Shown here in pieces: positions 36,559-44,775 of a stretch of 64,000 nucleotides of DNA. The stretch is taken from contig JAEWWU010000019.1 of NCBI GenBank assembly GCA_023396255.1, positions 131,229 to 195,228 of the forward strand. Reading direction: 5' to 3'. The stretch's first letter is position 1, and the number at the start of each line of letters is the position of its first letter. The notes under the pieces were generated by a model. That model was not told where the DNA came from. It did not search any database and saw only the letters and a program-made list of their open reading frames with translations. The translations under genes were made by a program, and so were the position numbers. This DNA comes from Bacteroidota bacterium (lineage in GTDB: Bacteria > Bacteroidota > Bacteroidia > Bacteroidales > Porphyromonadaceae).

Positions 36559-38660
36559 TTTTTGAGCCACTTATCGAGCCAACCAAAGAAAGTACGTTGC
36601 CATAAAAGGGCGTTCTGAGGCTGCAACACCCAGTGGTTTTCATCCGGATAGAGAAGCATTTCCGTTGGTATGCCTCTCATCTTTGCGGCATCAAAGGCCA
36701 TCATACCTTGAGAAGCCAAGATTCGGTAATCTCTCTCTCCGTGAATAATTAGAATGGGCGTATCCCAATTTTCGACAAATTTATGGGGAGACGTAGCAAA
36801 TGTGCGCTGAGCGATAGCATTATCTTTCTCCCAAGGAGCTCCTCCCATATCCCAATTGGCAAACCACTTTTCTTCGGTTTCCAAGTACTGAGTTTCCAAA
36901 TTAAAAATACCGGCGTGGGCAATGAAAGCTGCAAATCGTTTTTGGTGGTGTCCTGCTAACCAATACACAGAAAATCCTCCATAGCTTGCCCCCACGCAAC
37001 CCATACGCTCTGCATCGATAAATGGCTCCTGCTTCATCAAGTCGGCAGCCTGCATATAATCTTTCATATTCTGCCCACCATAGTCTCCACTAATCTGCTC
37101 ATTCCAAGCTTTTCCGAATCCAGGCACTCCGTGGCGATTGGGCAAAATAACCACATACCCCTGCTCTGCCATCAAACGAGGGTTCCAACGATAAGACCAA
37201 AATTGGCTGATCGTATTTTGAGGCCCCCCCTGACAATAAAGAATAGATGGATATTTCTTACTACTGTCGAAATGAGGAGGATAAAGCACCCAAACAAGCA
37301 TTTTTTCGCCATTGGTTGTGGGCATCCAACGAGCCTCACAACGAGGAGCTTCCAAACTGCCTAACGCAGCATAAGCCTCTGTCGTTACTGCTGTCTCCTT
37401 ACCCTTCTTTAGGTCTACTTTGTACAACTCTGTCGGGTAAGTCATAGATTGACGCGCACCTACCATAATCCCATTTTGTAGAACAAATCCAGTGTAATCG
37501 TGTTGCCCTTGAGTGATAGACCTTATTTTTCCCGTCTTGACATTGATGTTGAAGATGTTGGTCTCCCCTTCCTTGCAAGCAACAAAATAGATACTCTTTC
37601 CATCGGTAGCCCAAGTCGGAGACTCCACATTGTATTCAAAACCAGTGGAGGTCATCATACGAATCTTACGATCTGAAAGATTCATTATTATAAGCTCTCT
37701 CAGATCGGATTCATAACCGTCTCTCTCCATACTAACCCAAGCCAATTGTTGTCCATCGGGGCTAAAGACCGGCGTAGTGTCGTATCCCTTACGCATAGAA
37801 CTGACATTTTCTGTTTTGCCTGTTTCTCGGTCATAGAGGTAAATATCTGAATTCGTCGAAAGACTATACTCCAATCCAGTCTTTTTGCGACACGCATAAG
37901 CAATATAACGCCCGTCCGGACTAAAAGAAAAGTCCGACAAATCGCTATGTGGTTTCATAGGAGCCTCGTAGGGTTCTCCCTGCAACAAGTCCGTTCCCTG
38001 AGTGATGGGCAAACTGCTTACAGGTGCCAAAAATGGATGAGGAATGGTACGTACCCATTCGTCCCAATGCTTATACATCAAGTCTTCTACAATAAAACCC
38101 GAAGCTTTATCCAAATCGGGATAACGATCCTGAGTTGTTTGCCCAAACTTAATGTCTTGAACATAGAGTAACTCTTGCTCATTCGGAGAAAACTTAAACT
38201 CATTCACTCCTCCCTTGATTTGCGTTATAGCTCGTCTATTGCTCCCATCTGCATTCATTAAAAAGACCTGAAGCCCCTCTTGAAATGCACTCAGAAATGC
38301 TATTTCACGTCCTCCTTTATACCAAATCGGAGCATAATCAGAAGTTCCTTCTTGCGAAAGCATTTTTTTATTTTTCCCATCTACCCCTATAGAATAGATA
38401 TATGTTTTGGAATTGTTCTCCTTGAGATTTGGATGGCTAACGGTATAAACAATGGTTTTGCCATCGGGAGACAAAGCATATCCCCCCACTCGAGGAAGGG
38501 TCAATAATATCTCCGGAGTCATACCCGATACCGGCGGAGTAGCTGTGATTTTCATAGTACTAACGGAATATGCCTCCATACCATTTGCAGCAGCAGACAG
38601 AGAGAATCCGCCTAAGGCTCCAACAAAGAGCAGGGAGCAAAGGATCTGTTTTTTATTCAT
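36555..38660 (-). CDS. dpp5: Dipeptidyl-peptidase 5 (S9 family)
   Basis: The 701-residue protein has a signal peptide (MNKKQILCS to LSAAAN), a beta-propeller domain with ALSPDGKTIVY and FSFSPDGRYIAYA units, and a C-terminal alpha/beta hydrolase domain. The catalytic triad is visible: Ser at about 559 in GASYGGFS, Asp at about 642 in GERDYRI, and His at about 676 in DENHWVLQP. The YCQGGPQNT, NRHGVPGFGK and YKHWDEWV segments match what I remember of P. gingivalis DPP5, a periplasmic enzyme releasing dipeptides with Ala or hydrophobic residues at P1. It would feed peptide catabolism. It heads a probable operon with the HAD and MFS genes. Confidence 0.93.
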   Translation of the reverse strand: MNKKQILCSLLFVGALGGFSLSAAANGMEAYSVSTMKITATPPVSGMTPEILLTLPRVGGYALSPDGKTIVYTVSHPNLKENNSKTYIYSIGVDGKNKKMLSQEGTSDYAPIWYKGGREIAFLSAFQEGLQVFLMNADGSNRRAITQIKGGVNEFKFSPNEQELLYVQDIKFGQTTQDRYPDLDKASGFIVEDLMYKHWDEWVRTIPHPFLAPVSSLPITQGTDLLQGEPYEAPMKPHSDLSDFSFSPDGRYIAYACRKKTGLEYSLSTNSDIYLYDRETGKTENVSSMRKGYDTTPVFSPDGQQLAWVSMERDGYESDLRELIIMNLSDRKIRMMTSTGFEYNVESPTWATDGKSIYFVACKEGETNIFNINVKTGKIRSITQGQHDYTGFVLQNGIMVGARQSMTYPTELYKVDLKKGKETAVTTEAYAALGSLEAPRCEARWMPTTNGEKMLVWVLYPPHFDSSKKYPSILYCQGGPQNTISQFWSYRWNPRLMAEQGYVVILPNRHGVPGFGKAWNEQISGDYGGQNMKDYMQAADLMKQEPFIDAERMGCVGASYGGFSVYWLAGHHQKRFAAFIAHAGIFNLETQYLETEEKWFANWDMGGAPWEKDNAIAQRTFATSPHKFVENWDTPILIIHGERDYRILASQGMMAFDAAKMRGIPTEMLLYPDENHWVLQPQNALLWQRTFFGWLDKWLKK

Positions 38661-38774
38661 CTTCTAACTGTGTGATTTATTTGAATAATAATTATGGACA
38701 CGAAGATACGCCTTTTGTCTTATATGTACACAAAAAAAAAAGGAAGAGTCTCCCCCCTTCCTTTTCTCACAAAG

Positions 38775-38820
38775 AGAGCGCTGCATCCTCCCTATTTTAG
38801 ATTGATACAGCGCTCTTTTT
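38775..38820 (-). terminator. Terminator after the Omp28-like gene
   Basis: AGAGCGCTG (38775-38783) pairs with CAGCGCTCT (38808-38816); T-run on the plus side and T-rich CTCTTTG on the minus side. It ends the minus-strand gene at 38837. Confidence 0.65.
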
Positions 38821-38836
38821 ATTTATCAAAATGGGC

Positions 38837-40762
38837 TTACTTAACCACTATTTTTGAAACATAGCTACGTGACTGGCTATTTACCTTCACCACATACAAA
38901 CCTTGTTGTAGCTGTGTTGCCACAGAATTAGCTACAAGGTGACCGGCCAAATCGTACACCTCAATAGAATCATAAACACAGCCTACAGAGATGTAACCAT
39001 TGTCTACAGAAATAGCAGGAGCCTCGGCCTCAAATACAGGGGCATTGCCCAAAGGCTTGTTCCACCAAGCTGTGGTAGAGAACAACACCTCGCGATTTTT
39101 ATAGTTCGCTCCCTTATCTGCAACCGGATCAATTTTTTTGGTTGCAAAAAGAATTACTTTGAGAGCACCCTTCTTCACTGCTTCCTCAAACCAAGGAGCC
39201 GTAATTGTTTTTTCTGGGAAAGTGATGGTAAACTCTTTTCCATTCTCACCAGCTTTCACTTCTGCCTTATTTCCAAATTCACTAGAGAAGAACAGGCGAC
39301 TTACATTACGGTGCACCCATTTGGTAGGATTGGGAGCACCCTTCTGACTTACCGCATTCACATTAGCTTCTGTAAGCACAGCCGTGATGTACAGGTTATC
39401 AGCATCTGCTGTTTCAGACAACGTTCCTTTGGCTGTCACGGTTATCTTGTTTCCTTCTACTTTTTGTTCAACAGAAGTAAAGACTCCATCCTGAACTCCC
39501 TGCTTGAGCAACTTTATAAGATCTTCAGGCTTTTTATCCACAGAAGTGGCACAACCCTCTCCATACTCTCTGGAAGTGAATGCCAAACGGTTAAAAGTAA
39601 AAGCAGGAGCCCAAGTCGCTTTAGCTGGGAAAATATAGGGCAACAACTTTGTAGACTCTGGCAAAGTGAAAGAATCTTCTCCGAAACCGGCGTGATGCTG
39701 GTAGTAATCAACTTCGTAACCAGCTCTATCCAAAGCACTCAAATAAGACTCAATTACAGCATCACCAAAAGGACAATTGGGGCATCTTTCTGTTGTGAAG
39801 TGTTCCATCAAAACAGATCTTTTGGAGAGGGCTGCTCCCTTAGCCAAGACCTCATAAGGAGCAGTTTGTGCTGCGATCAACTTGTTATCAGCACCATTTA
39901 CCTGTACCAATTCTACAGAAACAGAGCCTTTCCCTGATGCAGGATAAGTGATCGGCAACTTTATTTTCTTAGTCTCTCCTACTCCAATCTTCTCTTTTAC
40001 ATCCACAGAGGTTTCTGTTCCATTCAAAGAAATTTTGAAGCGGAGGCTGTTGATCGCATCGGTTCCCGTATTACGAATAGTAAAGTTTGCATTTGCATTC
40101 TCTGATGGGAGAACCTTATCCCACGCAGAGAAACCTACCAAGAGGGGATAATTCTTAATGTTATCTCCTTCAATATCTGCAAAAACCAAAGGAGCACCGA
40201 AAGCCTCTAAACCTCCGTCATTGAACAACTTAACAGCTCCTCCACCGACAACAGCGGGCGAATTAATAGCAGCAAACCCTTCGGCAAACCAAGCATCTCC
40301 ATCAAAACCTAATGCAAACTTCTTGGTACCCACGGTCATTTCATAACCCACATAATACTTTTTCCCGGCAGGGAGTTCAAATGGAGTTTTGAAAGCAAAA
40401 TAGTTGAAACCTCTAGCAACAGCAATCTCTTCTACAGCCACTGCTTTTCTATTTTCATCCAAGATGATGATCTTCCCTCCATTGGAAGCAGACTCTGCTG
40501 TGTAGAAATATACTCCCTTGACCTTATTCCCCCCCAACTCTGGTAGTTGAATGGCTGCCGTCAAAACAGTAGAGTTCTTAGATCCAATGGGCATCAATTG
40601 CTCATCACCTATGAGACGATTGGCATATCCAAACCCTTTCATTCCATAAACTCGGAGACTTCCGTCCGAAAACGTTCTCTGCCCTGCTCTAAGCTCTTGC
40701 GCTCTACCTCCAAAAGAGCAAAGAAGCAGCAACGGCAACAAAGCGTAAACTAATTTCTTCAT
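38837..40762 (-). CDS. Omp28-like T9SS protein with thioredoxin-type CPNC motif
   Basis: I use the ATG at 40762, which starts a clean signal peptide (MKKLVYALLPLLLLCSF, cleavage near GRAQ); the frame extends upstream without support. The roughly 641-residue protein has an N-terminal beta-rich region, then a thioredoxin-like Omp28 segment with LMEHFTTERCPNCPFGDAVI and YQHHAGFGEDSFTLP, a further beta domain, and a T9SS C-terminal domain (ISVDNGYISVG, VYDLAGHLV, SYVSKIVVK). The CPNC pair suggests a redox-active or disulphide-bonded fold. The paralogue at 20937-22754 has lost it. Location is probably the cell surface. Function is unknown beyond the P. gingivalis Omp28 resemblance. Confidence 0.8.
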   Translation of the reverse strand: MKKLVYALLPLLLLCSFGGRAQELRAGQRTFSDGSLRVYGMKGFGYANRLIGDEQLMPIGSKNSTVLTAAIQLPELGGNKVKGVYFYTAESASNGGKIIILDENRKAVAVEEIAVARGFNYFAFKTPFELPAGKKYYVGYEMTVGTKKFALGFDGDAWFAEGFAAINSPAVVGGGAVKLFNDGGLEAFGAPLVFADIEGDNIKNYPLLVGFSAWDKVLPSENANANFTIRNTGTDAINSLRFKISLNGTETSVDVKEKIGVGETKKIKLPITYPASGKGSVSVELVQVNGADNKLIAAQTAPYEVLAKGAALSKRSVLMEHFTTERCPNCPFGDAVIESYLSALDRAGYEVDYYQHHAGFGEDSFTLPESTKLLPYIFPAKATWAPAFTFNRLAFTSREYGEGCATSVDKKPEDLIKLLKQGVQDGVFTSVEQKVEGNKITVTAKGTLSETADADNLYITAVLTEANVNAVSQKGAPNPTKWVHRNVSRLFFSSEFGNKAEVKAGENGKEFTITFPEKTITAPWFEEAVKKGALKVILFATKKIDPVADKGANYKNREVLFSTTAWWNKPLGNAPVFEAEAPAISVDNGYISVGCVYDSIEVYDLAGHLVANSVATQLQQGLYVVKVNSQSRSYVSKIVVK

Positions 40763-40960
40763 AACATTCTTTATTAAAAATACACTTACAAAATTCCACT
40801 CAATCACGCCTCTCTATGCATCCACAGCGATTGCACTTAGAAACTTTTCCTTGGCAATGAATTGAATAACGGCTAAATAAATCCTCCCATTGAGAAGCAG
40901 AGGCTTACCCCTCTGTTCGAGGTTCGTCATAAGGCTCCACGTATATCAACTCATCCTCCG

Positions 40961-40968
40961 CAAAGATA
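40961..40968 (-). promoter_or_regulatory. -7 promoter box for the Omp28-like gene
   Basis: The minus strand reads TATCTTTGC, fitting TAnnTTTGY. TTG about 22 bases upstream may be the -33 element. The leader to 40762 is about 190 bases. Confidence 0.5.
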
Positions 40969-41464
40969 AATAGAAAGTATCATATTATGCCAACAAAAGC
41001 AGCCTTCCAATTAGTTAAAAAAACGTAAGCAACAAACAAAAAATTGGTAAGAAAATTGCATCCCTTCCTCCGAGAGAAAAGACAAACCCTTGTTCCATTT
41101 TTTACATCCCGATCCCCCTGAATTATGGAACAACTACCCAATCAATTAAAAGCCCAACTTTCTCTATTCTGCCCCACAGAAATGCAAATAAATGTTTCCA
41201 AAAAATCTATTCCAAAAGGCAATAATCAACCCCAAGAGCTCGATTGGTCGCAAAAATTCCATTCTCGCGGCATTTACAAACACCCAATGAATCAATAACT
41301 GATTATAAAACAGTCAAATAAACAAACATTAACCCAGCTAAACAAAACAAAGAGACAAACTTTCTCGCAACTATTCGGCACTCAACCCAGCATCTTTTCT
41401 CCGGTTAAGTTCTTTTTCCCCCATAAACGTAGGTCTCGAAGTACACTCCCCTCCTCTACTCTAA

Positions 41465-41542
41465 AATTAATTCCCTCAAAAATTTTCTTCGCTTGGAGAT
41501 ATCAAAAAATATCTTGGACGGAATTCAAATTTTGAGGGAGAA
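41465..41542 (+). repeat. Palindromic intergenic repeat, copy D (diverged)
   Basis: Has ATCTTGGACGGAATTCAAAT and TTTGAGGGAG, preceded by AAAATTAATTCCCTCAAAAA. It keeps the GGACGGAAT core and the AATTCCCT arm but is more diverged than copies A, B, C and E. Confidence 0.6.
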
Positions 41543-41777
41543 AAACCAACCTCAATTTCCTATCTCGGAAGTCTAATTTCCGAATATTCTGACCTTTTCA
41601 TCCCTCTTTTCAAGGAGCAGAGAAGAGCAGAATAAGCGTTAATTCACAATAACATTAACTTTCATTTGTATATTTTATATTTGCCAAGAAAAATAAATCC
41701 ACCCTTGATTCTCCCATCTTAATACACTCCAAAAAGCGGGATTGATAAAAACCCTTCCGACTTAACAACAAGTTTCT

Positions 41778-41785
41778 TACCTTTG
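41778..41785 (+). promoter_or_regulatory. -7 promoter box of the outer-membrane biogenesis operon
   Basis: TACCTTTG followed by T matches the consensus and lies 21 bases before the ATG at 41807. Confidence 0.5.
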
Positions 41786-41806
41786 TGTATTATATATTGT
41801 TAGGAT

Positions 41807-43174
41807 ATGAGCACATTTGAGATTACTAGACATATAGTGGGCACTGCCATTATCGCCTTGTTGGGACTTTCCGTAGTGTCGTGCAAAGAAAAGAACAAGT
41901 TTACGGAGCCGGATATTAGATCCGTACAAATAAACACACTAAAGCTATCCGCTCACAGTGTGCCGGAGTTAAGTAATACGTTCTTCTCCATAGACCATCG
42001 CAACGGTGTTATATACAATGCCAAACCTCTAAAAAGGAATACCGTGCTGGATTCTGTTGCTCTTAGTGTTCAAACTTACGAATACAACGACATAGCGGTT
42101 CGCTTAGATGGAAAAGAAGTTCCCAAAAGTGCCAAAGACTCCATCTATATGAGAGACCACAAAAAGGGATTGGACATTGTTATCAGCAATAAAAAGTTCT
42201 CGATGTCCAAAACTTATCGTCTCGTTATTAATGTGTATGAACAAGATCCTCTTGCTTCTTCCTGGATATCACAAAATACTGCCCCTGAGAAAAATGCACA
42301 CGAAGAAGGGATCAACTACCAAACGCTAACTACCGAAGAGGGATACTACTATATGTATTCTACGCAAACCGCTTGCAACATCTACTTTGCTGCACAAGCA
42401 TCACCAGAAAAGTGGACTCCATTCGCTACCATTCCTTTTTTTGTTAAACGAATAGCCCAGATAACAGAGGGGCGTTTGGTATTACAATCGGCAACGGACA
42501 AACTCTATGAGATATCCGCATCCAGTTCTGCCAAAGATTGTGGTATATCTGTTGTCTCCCTGTTGGGAGCGGTAGAACCCACCTCATCCGAAACCGGAAA
42601 CTTGGCAATTATTATTCAAGACAATGGCAAGTTGCACTTTGCCACTGTCAATTTGACCCGATCCACTCCCTCTATAACCAAGGGAGAGATGGTTCCGGAT
42701 GATTTTCCCATACAAGAGTCTGCCCTATTCATTTCTGAAGTCGAGCACCGCAAACAACTCAACCTACTTGGAGGAAAAGACAAAAAGGGACATAACCAAA
42801 AGAAACTATGGGCAACAACTACTGGTTTGGATTGGTTGTCTCCGCATCAGGTGGAAATTTCCACGCTGCCAGACTTTGCCTCAACGGGGGTTATAGCATT
42901 CGACTCTAGTCGAAAAACTGCATTTCTGCTCTTCTGTGGAGACAAAACTCAAGCCACAGGGAAGTTGCGCATCTTTGTATCATCGGATCGCGGTGTTCGT
43001 TGGACAGAAGCACAAGCCAAAGATCTACTTCCTCAAGAAATTACTGGGCAAAACTTCGGCAAAGGACTGAGTTTTTATGTCTCCCCCGACAGCAAACTCT
43101 TTCTATTCGGAGGTCATATAAACACTCCTGCGGAGAACAACAAAATATGGATAGGCACCCCGACTGTTCGATAA
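41807..43174 (+). CDS. DUF6242-like lipoprotein
   Basis: The 455-residue product has a lipoprotein signal peptide (hydrophobic GTAIIALLGLSV, lipobox SVVSC). The segment ELSNTFFSIDHRNGVIYNAKPL, followed by a SVALSVQTY strand region, is what I remember of the Bacteroidota DUF6242 family; the C-terminal half looks like a beta-propeller-type sensor (repeated WSS/SSDRGVRWTEA strands, LFLFGGHIN near the end). No enzyme site is seen. It is the first gene of a same-strand series with a DUF6089 barrel (35 bases on), uppS, bamA and two skp genes, so a role in the outer membrane is plausible but inferred from context. Confidence 0.65.
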   Translation: MSTFEITRHIVGTAIIALLGLSVVSCKEKNKFTEPDIRSVQINTLKLSAHSVPELSNTFFSIDHRNGVIYNAKPLKRNTVLDSVALSVQTYEYNDIAVRLDGKEVPKSAKDSIYMRDHKKGLDIVISNKKFSMSKTYRLVINVYEQDPLASSWISQNTAPEKNAHEEGINYQTLTTEEGYYYMYSTQTACNIYFAAQASPEKWTPFATIPFFVKRIAQITEGRLVLQSATDKLYEISASSSAKDCGISVVSLLGAVEPTSSETGNLAIIIQDNGKLHFATVNLTRSTPSITKGEMVPDDFPIQESALFISEVEHRKQLNLLGGKDKKGHNQKKLWATTTGLDWLSPHQVEISTLPDFASTGVIAFDSSRKTAFLLFCGDKTQATGKLRIFVSSDRGVRWTEAQAKDLLPQEITGQNFGKGLSFYVSPDSKLFLFGGHINTPAENNKIWIGTPTVR

Positions 43175-43209
43175 GCAGCGACAACCCAAGGGGATTATTC
43201 CATTGATAT

Positions 43210-43965
43210 ATGACATTGACCTCCACCTCACCCAAAACAAACTCTTTGCGGCACCAACACTGCTTTGTGTGGGTTGTGGCGGTCTTTATGTTGTTGCCTA
43301 CTTCGGGAGTGCTTGCTCAGGAATATCGCTTCGAGTACGGAGCACAGGTAGGCATATCGTCTTACTTGGGAGATGCCAACCCCAAAATACCGTTTAGCCC
43401 AATGGGAGGAGCAATAGAGTTCTCGTGGCGGTACAACCATAATTTCAGGACGGCGTTCTCTGCACACGTGGGCTACGCTCTCTTACCTATCAACAGCTCC
43501 ATCACAAAAAACACATTCCCCAATGTGACGGTCCCCGTCCGCTCGACCTCACACTTCATTCACACCCAACTTTTGGCGGAATATAACTTTGCCCATTATA
43601 GCGATAAGTTTGCTTATCTCAAGACACAACGTTTAGTTTCCTATATCTTGGGTGGAATGGATATCGGTTTCGTGCCGGCAAAGCACAAAACTCATTTTGT
43701 TCCGGGGGTAACCTTGGGATTTGGTATAAAATACAAAATACGCAACCGACTCAACCTTTTGGCAACTCTTCAAGGATTTCACTATTTCTCCGATGCTTTA
43801 GATGCCCCAGATCAATCATCGGCGTGGCTACAAAACCCTTACAGGACGGCATCGGGATTCCTTAAAGGAGGAGACGGACGAATAGCTTTCTCGCTGGGTT
43901 TGACCTACGAATTTGGTCTCAACAAAAAGACCTGCCACAACAATACAAATGCTCAGAACAAATGA
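43210..43965 (+). CDS. DUF6089 family outer-membrane beta-barrel protein
   Basis: The 251-residue protein has a signal peptide with a long polar N-region (hydrophobic FVWVVAVFMLLP, cleavage near VLAQ). The mature part is an eight-strand-type barrel: YRFEYGAQVGISSYLGDA at its start, alternating strands such as AFSAHVGYALLP, and a late TASGFLKGGDGRIAFSLGL. This is the pattern of the DUF6089 family usually found just upstream of uppS in Bacteroidota. Its stop codon overlaps the uppS start (ATGA), implying translational coupling. The barrel's cargo or partner is unknown. Confidence 0.8.
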   Translation: MTLTSTSPKTNSLRHQHCFVWVVAVFMLLPTSGVLAQEYRFEYGAQVGISSYLGDANPKIPFSPMGGAIEFSWRYNHNFRTAFSAHVGYALLPINSSITKNTFPNVTVPVRSTSHFIHTQLLAEYNFAHYSDKFAYLKTQRLVSYILGGMDIGFVPAKHKTHFVPGVTLGFGIKYKIRNRLNLLATLQGFHYFSDALDAPDQSSAWLQNPYRTASGFLKGGDGRIAFSLGLTYEFGLNKKTCHNNTNAQNK

Positions 43966-44744
43966 CCACTATGTCACTAGTAGATATAACCGACAAGGCA
44001 GTTAAGCCTCAACACATTGCCATTATAATGGATGGGAACGGACGCTGGGCTACACAAAAAGGGTTAGGACGTTCGGTCGGACACCAACAAGGAGTGGAAA
44101 CCCTTGATCGAATTGTTCAGCACGCTCTTAGAATCGGTATTAGGCAACTGACCCTTTATGCTTTCAGCACAGAAAATTGGCATCGCCCCGAAGCTGAGGT
44201 TTCTGCCATTATGGAATTGTTGGCCAATGGATTGACCACCTATGTACCTCGCTTTATTGAGCAAGGAATTGCCCTCAAGGTCATAGGAGAGATTGATCGG
44301 CTACCTCAAGAAACAGCACAACATCTCAGGCAAAGCATACAAGAGACAGCAAAAGGGACACAACTCGACCTCATTATGGCTTTGAGCTACTCTTCGCACA
44401 GAGAAATACAGAATGCAGCAATCGATCTGGTCAAAGATGTACAAAAAGGAAAACTAAACATAGAGCTCCTGCAACAAGAGCCCGACTTGTTCGAAAACTA
44501 TCTGCAAACCAAAGGGTTTCTTCCTATCGACTTACTTATTCGTACCGGGGGGGAGTTTCGTGTATCTAACTTCCTTCTCTATCAAATTGCATATTCTGAA
44601 TTATACTTTACAGAACGCCTTTGGCCCGATTTTTCTCCAAATGATTTAGATAATGCCATCGAATGGTTCCAAACAAGAGAGCGTAGATTTGGGCGTGTCA
44701 AACCTCAAACGGAAGGAAATATTTCCTCCCAATGCAACAAATGA
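43962..44744 (+). CDS. uppS: Isoprenyl (undecaprenyl) diphosphate synthase
   Basis: UppS condenses eight isopentenyl diphosphates onto farnesyl diphosphate to make the undecaprenyl carrier for peptidoglycan and other envelope polymers. The 260-residue protein has IAIIMDGNGRWA with the catalytic Asp at about 24, TLYAFSTENWHRP at about 65-78, and the C-terminal LLIRTGGEFRVSNFLLYQIAYSE with the conserved Arg and Glu. All motifs are intact and the length is typical. It overlaps the DUF6089 gene by 4 bases and is followed after 31 bases by bamA. Confidence 0.97.
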   Translation: MTTMSLVDITDKAVKPQHIAIIMDGNGRWATQKGLGRSVGHQQGVETLDRIVQHALRIGIRQLTLYAFSTENWHRPEAEVSAIMELLANGLTTYVPRFIEQGIALKVIGEIDRLPQETAQHLRQSIQETAKGTQLDLIMALSYSSHREIQNAAIDLVKDVQKGKLNIELLQQEPDLFENYLQTKGFLPIDLLIRTGGEFRVSNFLLYQIAYSELYFTERLWPDFSPNDLDNAIEWFQTRERRFGRVKPQTEGNISSQCNK

Positions 44745-44775
44745 TCTCTATTTTCGACTTACTTTATATAAAAAG

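Larger units (their letters stand above)
40763..41806. other. Divergent intergenic region, about 1 kb
   Basis: Holds the promoter of the Omp28-like gene, a small hairpin (CAGAGG/CCTCTG near 40900-40917), repeat copy D, and the -7 box of the outer-membrane operon. A 57-codon frame from 41125 has no supporting signal. Confidence 0.5.

Noticed and set aside
38939..39937. 332-codon plus-strand frame opposite the Omp28-like gene
   Set aside because: The minus-strand gene has a signal peptide, CPNC motif and T9SS domain; the plus frame shows none.
41125..41298. 57-codon frame in the long gap before the outer-membrane operon
   Set aside because: No promoter box, signal peptide or known motif; a chance frame is more likely.
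44653..44775. Longer N-terminus for bamA inside uppS
   Set aside because: The extension has no signal peptide and overlaps uppS by about 90 bases; the ATG at 44776 starts a proper signal peptide.
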